Below, one piece after another: positions 9,744-18,223 of a stretch of DNA of 48,280 nt (positions within the stretch are counted from its first letter, which is position 1; every line of letters starts with the position of its first letter). The stretch spans positions 1 to 48,280 of the forward strand of contig SUZH01000012.1 in the NCBI GenBank assembly GCA_015060045.1, in the 5' to 3' direction. The position numbers were made by a program, and so were the translations under genes. This DNA is from Rikenellaceae bacterium. GTDB lineage: Bacteria; Bacteroidota; Bacteroidia; Bacteroidales; Rikenellaceae. Below the pieces are notes generated by a model. It worked only from the letters and a program-made list of their open reading frames with translations. It was not told the DNA's origin and made no database searches.

Positions 9744-12014
9744 ATGGGTTTGAAAAAACTCTTTTCGATAGTAGCTCTGTTCTGGTCGGTGACCGCTCTG
9801 GCACAACCGGCTGATTATGCCTGGACGACACAGAGCAAAGACTCCTCGGAGTCGATGCCGTTGGGTGGTGGCGATGTGGGTCTGAACGTGTGGGTCGAGA
9901 ACGATGACCTGCTGTTCTACATCTGCCGCAGCGGCTCGTATGATGAGCACAACACGCTTCTCAAGGCGGGTCGTGTGCGCCTCGAAATCGAGGGCGGGGT
10001 GGCCGATGCCCCTTTCCGCCAGGTGCTGCGTCTCGGCAAAAGTGCGATGGAGGTGCATCTGCAGGGTGCGGTCATTGCGCTGTGGGTCGATGCCTTCGAG
10101 CCGGTGATCCATGCCGAGGTCGTAAGCCCGAAGGCGGTGACGTGCCGCGTGAGCTATGAGAGTTGGCGCTACGAGGATCGCCCCTTCCGCAAGATGGAGG
10201 GGTTGCAGGGTTCGCACAAGTGGCGCAAGCCTGCGGGGCTGATTACCTCGGCCGACCGCATCACGGCGGATGAGCACGGGGTTACCTTCTACCACCACAA
10301 TCCCGCCGAGACGGTCTTTGATCGCACGGTCGAGGTCGAGGGGCTGGAGGCCGTGAAGGATCAGCTGTGGAATCCGCTGAAGCACCGCATTTCGGGTGGT
10401 CGTCTGTGGAGCCGTGACCTGCGTTTTGCGGGCCAAAGTGATGGGCAATACCTCTCGACCTCGTTCCGCGCTTGGCACTTTAGCTCCCTGAAGCCGATGC
10501 GTCGTCAAAGCTTCTGCATCGCCTTGGTCAACGACCAAAACGAGGAGATGACCGACTGGCAGGAGCAGCTCCAAAAGCGCGTAGCCTATGCCGAGACGAA
10601 TAAGACGGCTCGCGCCGCCACCGAGCACTGGTGGGCCGACTTCTGGCAGCGCAGCTGGATCGAGGGCGCAGGCGAAGCGGCCGAGGTGACACGCAACTAC
10701 ACCCTCTTCCGCTACATGTGGGGCTGCAACAGTCGCGGTAGCGATCCGACGAAGTTCAACGGCGGCCTGTTTACCTTTGATCCCGAGTTTGTGGTGGCCG
10801 ATCGTCCCTTCACGCCCGACTTTAGAAATTGGGGTGGCGGAACGATGACGGCGCAGAACCAGCGTCTGGTCTATTGGCCGATGCTGCGCGCAGGCGACTT
10901 CGATTTGATGCCCGTCGAGTTTAACTTCTATGAGCGGATGCGTCCCAATGCCGAGGTGCGCACGCGCTACTATTGGGGCCACGAGGGTGCTTCGTTTACG
11001 GAGCAGATCGAGCTCTTCGGCCTACCGAACTACATGGAGTATGGCACGAAGCGTCCGGAGTGGTTTGACAAGGGTGTCGAGTACAACGCCTGGTTGGAGC
11101 ACTGCTGGGATACGGTGTTGGAGTTCTGCCAGATGATCTTGGAGACCTACCGCTACGACCGCGCCGATATCGAATGCTACAAGCCGCTGATCGAGAGCTC
11201 ACTCCGCTTCTTCGACGAGCACTACCAATACCTCGCCCAGCGCCGTGGCCGCAATGCGTTGGATAGTGAGGGTAAGCTGATCCTCTATCCGGGTTCGGGT
11301 TGCGAGACCTACAAGATGTCCTACAACGCCTCCTCGACCATTGCGGGTCTAAGGACGGTGTTGGAGAGCTACCTTGAGGTGAAGACGATGCAGGGCGATA
11401 CGGTGCAGGCACCATGGCGTGCGATGCTTGATCGCGTCCCCGAGATTCCGCACCGCGTGGTCGATGGCCGTGAGATGATCGCACCAGCCGTGGCATGGGA
11501 GCGCATCAACAATACCGAGTCGCCACAGCTCTATCCCGTCTTCCCGTGGCGCATCTACACGATGGCTTCGGGGCGTGACCTGACTGTGGCCCGCAACACC
11601 TACCTCTACGACGACCACGCCCTGAAGGTGCGCGAGCCGAAGGGGTGGAAGCAGGATAATATCTGGGCTGCCTCGCTGGGGTTGACGGAGGAGGCCGTGA
11701 AGCTCCTGCATGGCAAGCTCTCGAATGGTCCGCACCGCTTCCCCGCCTTCTGGGGCCCGGGTTTTGACTGGACTCCCGACCACAATTGGGGTGGCAGTGG
11801 CGCGATCGGCTTGCAGGAGATGCTGATGCAGACCGATGGCAAAAAGATCGTCTTGTTCCCTGCCTGGCCCACGGAGTGGGATGTGAAGTTTAAGCTCCAC
11901 GCCCCGCACCAGACGACCGTGGAGTGCGAACTGCAGGGGGGCCAGATCGTGAAGCTGGAGGTGCTGCCCAAGGAGCGCGCGAAAGATGTAAAGATTTTAC
12001 TACCAACCAAATAA
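9744..12014 (+). CDS. Exported DUF5703-type putative glycoside hydrolase
   Basis: The 756-residue protein has a signal peptide (MGLKKLFSIVALFWSVTALA) followed by YAWTTQSKDSSESMPLGGGD, the start of the DUF5703 N-terminal beta domain. The middle and C-terminal parts (from about residue 290, rich in aromatic residues, with NYTLFRYMWGCNSRG and NYMEYGTKRPEWFDKG) look like an alpha/alpha six-hairpin barrel, as in GH95/GH65-type enzymes. It is probably a periplasmic or surface glycosidase. The activity is not known to me and I cannot place catalytic residues with confidence. It lies 29 nt after the esterase gene, in an AT-rich gap, and 10 nt before the GH2 start. Confidence 0.72.
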   Translation: MGLKKLFSIVALFWSVTALAQPADYAWTTQSKDSSESMPLGGGDVGLNVWVENDDLLFYICRSGSYDEHNTLLKAGRVRLEIEGGVADAPFRQVLRLGKSAMEVHLQGAVIALWVDAFEPVIHAEVVSPKAVTCRVSYESWRYEDRPFRKMEGLQGSHKWRKPAGLITSADRITADEHGVTFYHHNPAETVFDRTVEVEGLEAVKDQLWNPLKHRISGGRLWSRDLRFAGQSDGQYLSTSFRAWHFSSLKPMRRQSFCIALVNDQNEEMTDWQEQLQKRVAYAETNKTARAATEHWWADFWQRSWIEGAGEAAEVTRNYTLFRYMWGCNSRGSDPTKFNGGLFTFDPEFVVADRPFTPDFRNWGGGTMTAQNQRLVYWPMLRAGDFDLMPVEFNFYERMRPNAEVRTRYYWGHEGASFTEQIELFGLPNYMEYGTKRPEWFDKGVEYNAWLEHCWDTVLEFCQMILETYRYDRADIECYKPLIESSLRFFDEHYQYLAQRRGRNALDSEGKLILYPGSGCETYKMSYNASSTIAGLRTVLESYLEVKTMQGDTVQAPWRAMLDRVPEIPHRVVDGREMIAPAVAWERINNTESPQLYPVFPWRIYTMASGRDLTVARNTYLYDDHALKVREPKGWKQDNIWAASLGLTEEAVKLLHGKLSNGPHRFPAFWGPGFDWTPDHNWGGSGAIGLQEMLMQTDGKKIVLFPAWPTEWDVKFKLHAPHQTTVECELQGGQIVKLEVLPKERAKDVKILLPTK

Positions 12015-12024
12015 GATGCTAACG

Positions 12025-14640
12025 ATGAAAAAAATCCTCTTCCTTGCCCTCGCATGGTTGATGCCCATGTGTGTGGTAGCTGAAAATTATACTCCCGCCG
12101 AGGTCTCGGTGGCCGGCCTGATTCCGCTTGACGGGAGTGGCCGTGTGGTTTATGACTTTAACGCCGGATGGCGCTTCCTGAAAGGCGATGTAGCCGGAGC
12201 CGAGGCGGTCGATTTTGATGACTCGCAATGGGAGGTGGTCGCTACGCCCCACACCGTGGAGTTGACCCCTGCCGAGGCGAGCGGTTGCCGCAACTACCAG
12301 GGTGTGGTGTGGTATCGCAAGCACTTTGTCGTGCCCGAGGATTGTGCCGGTAAGGAGGTGCTGCTGCACTTCGAGGCCGTAATGGGTAAGCAGGCCTTCT
12401 ATGTAAACGGTAAGCTCATCGAGGAGCACCTGGGCGGTTATTTGCCGATTCAGTTCTCGCTCACGGATACCGGTGTGAAGGCGGGCGAAAGGTGTGTCGT
12501 AGCCGTCAAGGCCGACAACACGAACGATAAGATGTACCCCCCGGGTAAGCCGCAGTATACGCTCGACTTCGCCTACCATGGCGGTATCTACCGCGACGTG
12601 TGGCTTATCAGCCGCTCGAAGGTGGGCCTGACGGATGCCGTGGAGGCCAACCGTGTAGCCGGAGGTGGTATCTTTGTCCACTTCGAGAATATCTCCAAGA
12701 AGCAGGCTACGGTCTATGTGCGCACGGAGGTGGAGAATAAGGAGGCCAAGACGCAGGCGGTGGTTGTCGAGACTACGCTCACGACCGCTGAGGGCGAATT
12801 GGTGGGTAAGCGCGAGCAGCGCCTGACGCTCCCTGCCGGAGCAGTTGGTTCGGTCGAGCATCCCGTGTTGGTGCAAAATCCGCACCTCTGGTCGCCCGAC
12901 GATCCCTACCTCTACCGCGTGGAGACGCGCATCAAGGAGCGTAAGAGCGGCAAGGCATTGGATGGCGGTGTGACGCGCATCGGTATCCGCTCGTTTGCCT
13001 TCTCGAAGGAGCAGGGCTTTATCCTCAACGGCGAGCCCTTCGGTAAGATGGTGGGTGCCAACCGCCACCAGGATTTCGCCTATGTCGGTAATGCTGTGCC
13101 CAACTCGCAGCAGTGGCGCGATGCGAAGCGTCTGCGCGATGCCGGTTGCCGCATTATTCGCGTGGCGCACTATCCGCAGGATCCCTCCTTTATGGATGCG
13201 TGCGATGAGCTGGGTCTCTTTGTGATTGTGGCTACTCCGGGCTGGCAGTATTGGAACAAACTGCCGATCTTCGCCGAGCGCGTGCATCAGAATACGCGTG
13301 AGATTATCCGCCGCGATCGCAACCACCCCTCGGTGCTGATGTGGGAACCGATCCTCAACGAGACACGCTATCCGCACGACTTCTCGTTGGAGGCCCTCCA
13401 GATCACGAAGGATGAGTATCCCTACCCGTATCGCCCCGTAGCGGCTGCCGATGTCCACTCGGCCGGCGTGAAGGAGCACTACGACGTGGTCTACGCATGG
13501 CCCGGTGACGAGCAGAAACCCGATGCTCCCGAGCAGACGATCTTCACGCGCGAGTGGGGTGAGAATGTCGATGATTGGTATGCGCACAACAACAACAACC
13601 GCGCCTCGCGTAGTTGGGGCGAGAAGCCGCAGCAGGTGCAGGCTCTGTCGCTCGCTACGACCTACAACAGCCTCTACGATACGGAGAATCAGTTCATCGG
13701 TGGTGCGCAGTGGCACCCCTTTGATCACCAGCGCGGCTACCACCCCGATCCCTATTGGGGCGGTATCTATGACGCCTTCCGCCAGCCGAAGTACGCCTAC
13801 TGGATGTTCCGTAGCCAGACGGCAGCCGATCTGAAGCACCCCACGGCCGAGAGTGGCCCGATGGTCTATATCATGCACGAGATGTCGCAGTGGTCGGATT
13901 CGGATGTCGTGGTCTTCTCGAATTGCGATTCGGTGCGTCTGTCGATCTATAACGGCGCCAAGTCGTGGACCAAGGCCGTTGAGCGTGGTGACCGCACGAT
14001 GCCTTCGCCGCCGGTGGTGTTTGAGGATGTGTGGAACTTCTGGGAGGCCCGCTCGTACAGCTATACGAATAAGAATTGGCAGGCCGTGAATATGGTGGCC
14101 GAGGGTATCATCGACGGTAAGGTGGTCTGCACGACGAAGCGCATGCCTTCGCGCCGCTCGACCAAATTGCGCCTCTATGTCGATTGGGAGAACAAGCCTC
14201 TCGTGGCTGACGGTTCGGACTTTATCGTTGTCGTGGCCGAGGTGACGGACGATAGTGGCAATGTGCGCCGTCTGGCCAAGGAGAATATCCGCTTCACGAT
14301 CGAGGGTGAGGGTGAGATCATCGGTGATCAGACGATCTACGCCAACCCGCGTCCCGTGGAGTTTGGCTCGGCACCGATCCTGGTACGCTCGACCCGCAAG
14401 GCGGGCAAGATCCGCATCAAGGCCGAGGTGGAGTTCCCCGGAACGCATGCTCCGACCCCTGCTGAGATCGAGTTTGAAAGTGTACCTGCCCAGCTGCCCT
14501 TCTGCTATGCCGATGAGGCGGTGACGGGCAAGGTAGCTGCCGGCGCTACGAATCAAGGTGGCCAGCAACTCTCGGACGAGGAGAAGCGTCGCCTGCTGGA
14601 GGAGGTGGATCGCCAGCAACAGGAGTTCGGCATCCAATAA
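12025..14640 (+). CDS. Exported glycoside hydrolase family 2 enzyme (beta-galactosidase-like)
   Basis: The ATG at 12025 (MKKILFLALAWLMPMCVVAE, a signal peptide) is preferred to the ATG at 12016, giving 871 residues. The order is a jelly-roll sugar-binding domain (YDFNAGWRF to GIYRDVWLI), an immunoglobulin-like domain, the TIM barrel, and C-terminal sandwich domains. The acid/base is E446 in LNETRYP and the probable nucleophile is E510 in FTREWGEN, so both catalytic glutamates are present. GH2 enzymes remove beta-galactose, beta-mannose or beta-glucuronate; the substrate here is not resolved. It ends the first four-gene run; the 168-nt gap afterwards has its own promoter box. Confidence 0.88.
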   Translation: MKKILFLALAWLMPMCVVAENYTPAEVSVAGLIPLDGSGRVVYDFNAGWRFLKGDVAGAEAVDFDDSQWEVVATPHTVELTPAEASGCRNYQGVVWYRKHFVVPEDCAGKEVLLHFEAVMGKQAFYVNGKLIEEHLGGYLPIQFSLTDTGVKAGERCVVAVKADNTNDKMYPPGKPQYTLDFAYHGGIYRDVWLISRSKVGLTDAVEANRVAGGGIFVHFENISKKQATVYVRTEVENKEAKTQAVVVETTLTTAEGELVGKREQRLTLPAGAVGSVEHPVLVQNPHLWSPDDPYLYRVETRIKERKSGKALDGGVTRIGIRSFAFSKEQGFILNGEPFGKMVGANRHQDFAYVGNAVPNSQQWRDAKRLRDAGCRIIRVAHYPQDPSFMDACDELGLFVIVATPGWQYWNKLPIFAERVHQNTREIIRRDRNHPSVLMWEPILNETRYPHDFSLEALQITKDEYPYPYRPVAAADVHSAGVKEHYDVVYAWPGDEQKPDAPEQTIFTREWGENVDDWYAHNNNNRASRSWGEKPQQVQALSLATTYNSLYDTENQFIGGAQWHPFDHQRGYHPDPYWGGIYDAFRQPKYAYWMFRSQTAADLKHPTAESGPMVYIMHEMSQWSDSDVVVFSNCDSVRLSIYNGAKSWTKAVERGDRTMPSPPVVFEDVWNFWEARSYSYTNKNWQAVNMVAEGIIDGKVVCTTKRMPSRRSTKLRLYVDWENKPLVADGSDFIVVVAEVTDDSGNVRRLAKENIRFTIEGEGEIIGDQTIYANPRPVEFGSAPILVRSTRKAGKIRIKAEVEFPGTHAPTPAEIEFESVPAQLPFCYADEAVTGKVAAGATNQGGQQLSDEEKRRLLEEVDRQQQEFGIQ

Positions 14641-14760
14641 AGCACATTGTATAAACTACTAAATAGATTAATAGAAAACGTTAAACGTCTTAAATTGTCG
14701 GTTGGAAGATGATTTTTGCCGATTGACCCCATCACAACCCGCCAGTCACTCGGAAAACCG

Positions 14761-14768
14761 TACTTTTG
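14761..14768 (+). promoter_or_regulatory. -7 box upstream of the tandem pectate lyase genes
   Basis: TACTTTTG matches TAnnTTTG and lies 40 nt before the ATG at 14809. No convincing -33 box is seen. It suggests the two lyases and the beta-helix gene can form their own transcript. Confidence 0.5.
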
Positions 14769-14808
14769 CTATCCGCAACTAATTAAACACTAACCGATAA
14801 CAAGACCT

Positions 14809-16494
14809 ATGAAACAGCTTTTCAGTACATTTTGCGCCGTCATGCTGGCTTTGCCGGCTCTGGCACAGTATCCAACGATTCCCGATTCGGTACAACAACG
14901 CGTCGATCGCCAAACGGCCGAGATCGAGCGCCTCTCGGATGAGGCGTGGGAACGAGCCTATCCGATCGTCCAGCTGGAGGAGAAGGAGTTTGGCCGCGTC
15001 TATCGCCCGTGGGCCTCGAAGCCCGAGGATCTGCCGCAGGCCAAGATTCCCGCTTTCCCCGGTGCCGAAGGTGGCGGTATGTACACCCCGGGTGGCCGTG
15101 GTGGTAAGGTGATTCTGGTCACCTCGCTGGCCGACCGTGGCCCGGGTACGTTGCGCGAGGCCTGTGAAACGGGAGGTGCCCGTATCGTGGTTTTCCAGGT
15201 GTCGGGCCTTATCCGCCTCGAGACGCCGATCAACGTACGTGCTCCCTACCTTACGATTGCCGGTCAGACGGCTCCGGGCGATGGTATCTGCGTGACGGGT
15301 GCCTCGTTCCTGATCGATACGCATGATGTGGTGATTCGCCACATGCGTTTCCGCCGTGGTGCTACGGATGTGGGCTTCCGCGACGATGCGTTGGGTGGTA
15401 ATGCCGTGGGTAACGTGATGATCGACCACGTCTCGGCTTCGTGGGGTCTGGACGAGAATATGTCGCTCTATCGCCACGTCTATAATCGTGATCGCGTGAC
15501 GCGCAAGGGTACGAAGATGGCCTCGACCAACGTGACGATCCAAAACTCGATCTTCTCGGAGGCGCTCGATACCTACAACCACGCCTTTGGTGCTACGCTC
15601 GGAGGTACGAACTCGATGTTCGCCCGCAACCTCTTTGCCTCGAACATCTCGCGTAACTGCTCGGTGGGTATGGGCGGAGGTTTCAACTACGTGAACAACG
15701 TGGTTTTTAACTGGTGGAACCGTTCGGTCGATGGTGGTGGCCCGCGCTGCTGGTGGAACATCATCGGCAACTACTACAAGCCCGGTCCGATCACCCCCGA
15801 GGGTGAGCCGATCTCGTGGCGCATTGCCAAGGTGGAGTCGGGTCGCAGCCCGATTGCCGGTGCACGTCGCTTCGGAAAGGTGTTCGCTATGGGTAATAAG
15901 GTAGAAGGCAATGAGGCGATTACGGCCGATAACTGGGCGGGTGGCATTCAGGTCGAGGAGTATGAACTGACGCAGCAGTATGTGGATCAGATTCGCGCCC
16001 GCAAACCCTTCGAGATGGCTCCTGTTTCGATTCTTGCAGCCGATGACGCTTATGCGTTCGTGCTCGAGTATGCCGGTGCTTCGTTCCCGAAGCGTGATGC
16101 CGTGGATGAGCGCGTCGTGAAGCAGGTGAAGACGGGCAAAATCTTCTACGCGAAGGATGCCCAGCCCTACGAAATGCCCTACGTGAAGCGTCGTCTGCCC
16201 GCCGATTCGTATAAGCAGGGCATCATTACCAACCCGCAGCAGGTGGGTGGTCTGCCGACCTACAAGGAGAAGCAGGCACCGCTCGATAGCGACTGCGACG
16301 GTATGCCCGATAAGTGGGAGACGAAGTATGGCCTTGATCCGCACGATGCGTCGGATGCCAACGGCGATCTCTCGGGTGACGGCTACACGAACATCGAGAA
16401 GTATATCCACGGTATCGATCCGACCGTAAAGGTGGATTGGAGCAACCTGGATAACAACAAAGATACGTTGCTGGGTCGTAAGAGCCTGCTGTAA
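14809..16494 (+). CDS. Exported pectate lyase-like protein, first of a tandem pair (PL1 type)
   Basis: The 561-residue protein has a signal peptide (cut near residue 20, LPALAQ) and a short helical linker. Its right-handed beta-helix opens with IPAFPGAEGGGMYTPGGRGG, the usual start of Bacteroidetes PL1-like lyases. Helix repeats such as IDHVSASWGLDENMS and IQNSIFSEALDTYNHAFG follow. The C-terminus carries calcium-binding-like loops, DSDCDGMPDKWE and DANGDLSGDGYTNIEKYI, resembling thrombospondin type 3 or dockerin-like repeats. Lyases of this type cut polygalacturonate by beta-elimination and need calcium. It is followed after 34 nt by a close paralogue, so the pair arose by duplication. Confidence 0.82.
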   Translation: MKQLFSTFCAVMLALPALAQYPTIPDSVQQRVDRQTAEIERLSDEAWERAYPIVQLEEKEFGRVYRPWASKPEDLPQAKIPAFPGAEGGGMYTPGGRGGKVILVTSLADRGPGTLREACETGGARIVVFQVSGLIRLETPINVRAPYLTIAGQTAPGDGICVTGASFLIDTHDVVIRHMRFRRGATDVGFRDDALGGNAVGNVMIDHVSASWGLDENMSLYRHVYNRDRVTRKGTKMASTNVTIQNSIFSEALDTYNHAFGATLGGTNSMFARNLFASNISRNCSVGMGGGFNYVNNVVFNWWNRSVDGGGPRCWWNIIGNYYKPGPITPEGEPISWRIAKVESGRSPIAGARRFGKVFAMGNKVEGNEAITADNWAGGIQVEEYELTQQYVDQIRARKPFEMAPVSILAADDAYAFVLEYAGASFPKRDAVDERVVKQVKTGKIFYAKDAQPYEMPYVKRRLPADSYKQGIITNPQQVGGLPTYKEKQAPLDSDCDGMPDKWETKYGLDPHDASDANGDLSGDGYTNIEKYIHGIDPTVKVDWSNLDNNKDTLLGRKSLL

Positions 16495-16528
16495 CCGAAG
16501 AACTAACTAATACTAAATAACAAAAGCT

Positions 16529-18208
16529 ATGAAAAAGATTTTGATTTCGATGTTGGCCGCCGTGATGGCTTTGCCTGTCATGGCGCAGTATCCCGACATT
16601 CCTGATTCGATCAACCGCCGCGTTGCGCGCGAGCAGGCTGAGTTGGCTCCGATCCGCAAGAAGACATGGGAGGATGCCTACAAGGTGATCCAGCAGGAGG
16701 AGAAGGAGTTTGGTCGCGTGTATCGTCCCTGGGCCTCGAAGCCCGAGGATCTGCCGCAGGCCAAGATCCCCGCTTTCCCCGGTGCCGAGGGTGGTGGTAT
16801 GTACACCCCGGGTGGCCGTGGCGGTAAGGTCTTTGTGGTAACGTCGCTGGAGGATCGTGGCCCCGGTACGTTCCGTGAGGCTTGCGAGGCCGGTGGTGCC
16901 CGTATTGTGGTATTTAACGTGTCGGGTGTGATTCGCCTGAAGTCGCCCATCGAGATTGATGCGCCCTACATCACGATTGCCGGTCAGACGGCTCCGGGTG
17001 ATGGCGTCTGCGTAACGGGTGCTTCGGTACACATCAATACGCACGACGTGATTATTCGCCACATGCGTTTCCGTCGTGGTCAGACCGACGTGGCTTACCG
17101 TGACGATGCACTGGGTGGCAATGCCGTGGGTAACGTGATGATCGACCACGTTTCGGCTTCGTGGGGTCTGGACGAGAATATGTCGATCTACCGCCACGTC
17201 TACAACCGTCAGGCCGACGGCCGTGGCGAGAAGCTCCCCGCTGTGAACGTGTCGATCCAGAACTCGATCTTCTCGGAGTGCCTCGATATGTACAACCACG
17301 CATTTGGTGCTACGATCGGTGGTCACAACTCGACCTTCGCCCGCAACATCTTTGCTTCGAACATCTCGCGTAACTGCTCGATCGGTATGAACGGCTCGTT
17401 CAACTTCATCAACAATACGGTCTTTAACTGGTGGAACCGTTCGGTGGATGGTGGTGACCACTCGAGCTACATGAACATCATCGGTAACAACTACAAGCCC
17501 GGCCCGATTACCCCGGCCGATAAGCCCATCGCATGGCGTATCGTGAAGGTGGAGAATGGCCGCGACAAGTCGAACCGCGACAAGTGGGGTCGTGCCTTCG
17601 TAACAGGTAACAAGACCTGGGGTAATGCCGAGGTAACGGCTGACAACTGGAAGGGTGGCGTGATGGCCGGCGATAAGTTCGTGACGACTGCCGAGCCCGA
17701 GCTGATGAAGGAGGTTCGCTCGCTGAAGCCCTACGCGATGGCTCCCGTATCGATTCTCTCGGCCGAGGATGCCTATACGTATGTACTCGACTGCGCCGGT
17801 GCTTCGCTGCCAAAGCGTGACGCCGTGGATAAGCGTATGGTGAAGCAGGTGAAGACGGGTAAGATCTTCTATGCCAAGGATGCCAAGGAGCACCAGCCGC
17901 TCTACGTAAAGCGTCGTCTGCCCGCCGATTCGTACAAGCAGGGTATCATTACCGATCCACAGCAGGTGGGTGGTCTGCCCGAGTACAAGGGTAAGCCCTA
18001 CGTGGATACGGATCAAGACGGTATGCCCGACAAGTGGGAGAAGAAGTATGGTCTGAATCCGAACGATGCTTCGGATGCCAACGGCGACCTCTCGGGTGAC
18101 GGCTACACGAATATCGAGAAGTATATCAACGGTATCGACCCGACGGTGAAGGTGGATTGGACGAATCTGGATAACAATCACAATACGTTGGTTAAGAGCC
18201 TGTTCTAA
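16529..18208 (+). CDS. Exported pectate lyase-like protein, second of a tandem pair (PL1 type)
   Basis: The 559-residue paralogue of the preceding gene shares the signal peptide type (LPVMAQ), the block from EKEFGRVYRPWASKPED through the GGRGGKV start of the beta-helix, and the C-terminal pair of Asp-rich loops (DTDQDGMPDKWE, DANGDLSGDGYTN). The central helix turns differ more (NRQADGRGEKLPAVNV against NRDRVTRKGTKMASTNV), as expected for changed substrate specificity. It should be a secreted or surface calcium-dependent lyase. The next gene begins 15 nt downstream, so the three are probably one transcript. Confidence 0.82.
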   Translation: MKKILISMLAAVMALPVMAQYPDIPDSINRRVAREQAELAPIRKKTWEDAYKVIQQEEKEFGRVYRPWASKPEDLPQAKIPAFPGAEGGGMYTPGGRGGKVFVVTSLEDRGPGTFREACEAGGARIVVFNVSGVIRLKSPIEIDAPYITIAGQTAPGDGVCVTGASVHINTHDVIIRHMRFRRGQTDVAYRDDALGGNAVGNVMIDHVSASWGLDENMSIYRHVYNRQADGRGEKLPAVNVSIQNSIFSECLDMYNHAFGATIGGHNSTFARNIFASNISRNCSIGMNGSFNFINNTVFNWWNRSVDGGDHSSYMNIIGNNYKPGPITPADKPIAWRIVKVENGRDKSNRDKWGRAFVTGNKTWGNAEVTADNWKGGVMAGDKFVTTAEPELMKEVRSLKPYAMAPVSILSAEDAYTYVLDCAGASLPKRDAVDKRMVKQVKTGKIFYAKDAKEHQPLYVKRRLPADSYKQGIITDPQQVGGLPEYKGKPYVDTDQDGMPDKWEKKYGLNPNDASDANGDLSGDGYTNIEKYINGIDPTVKVDWTNLDNNHNTLVKSLF

Positions 18209-18223
18209 AAACGATTGATACAT

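Noticed and set aside
12019..14637. Full-length antisense frame opposite the GH2 gene, and similar ones opposite fucI, the rhamnosidase and the lyases
   Set aside because: Same codon-bias shadow effect; no plausible start signals or protein features.
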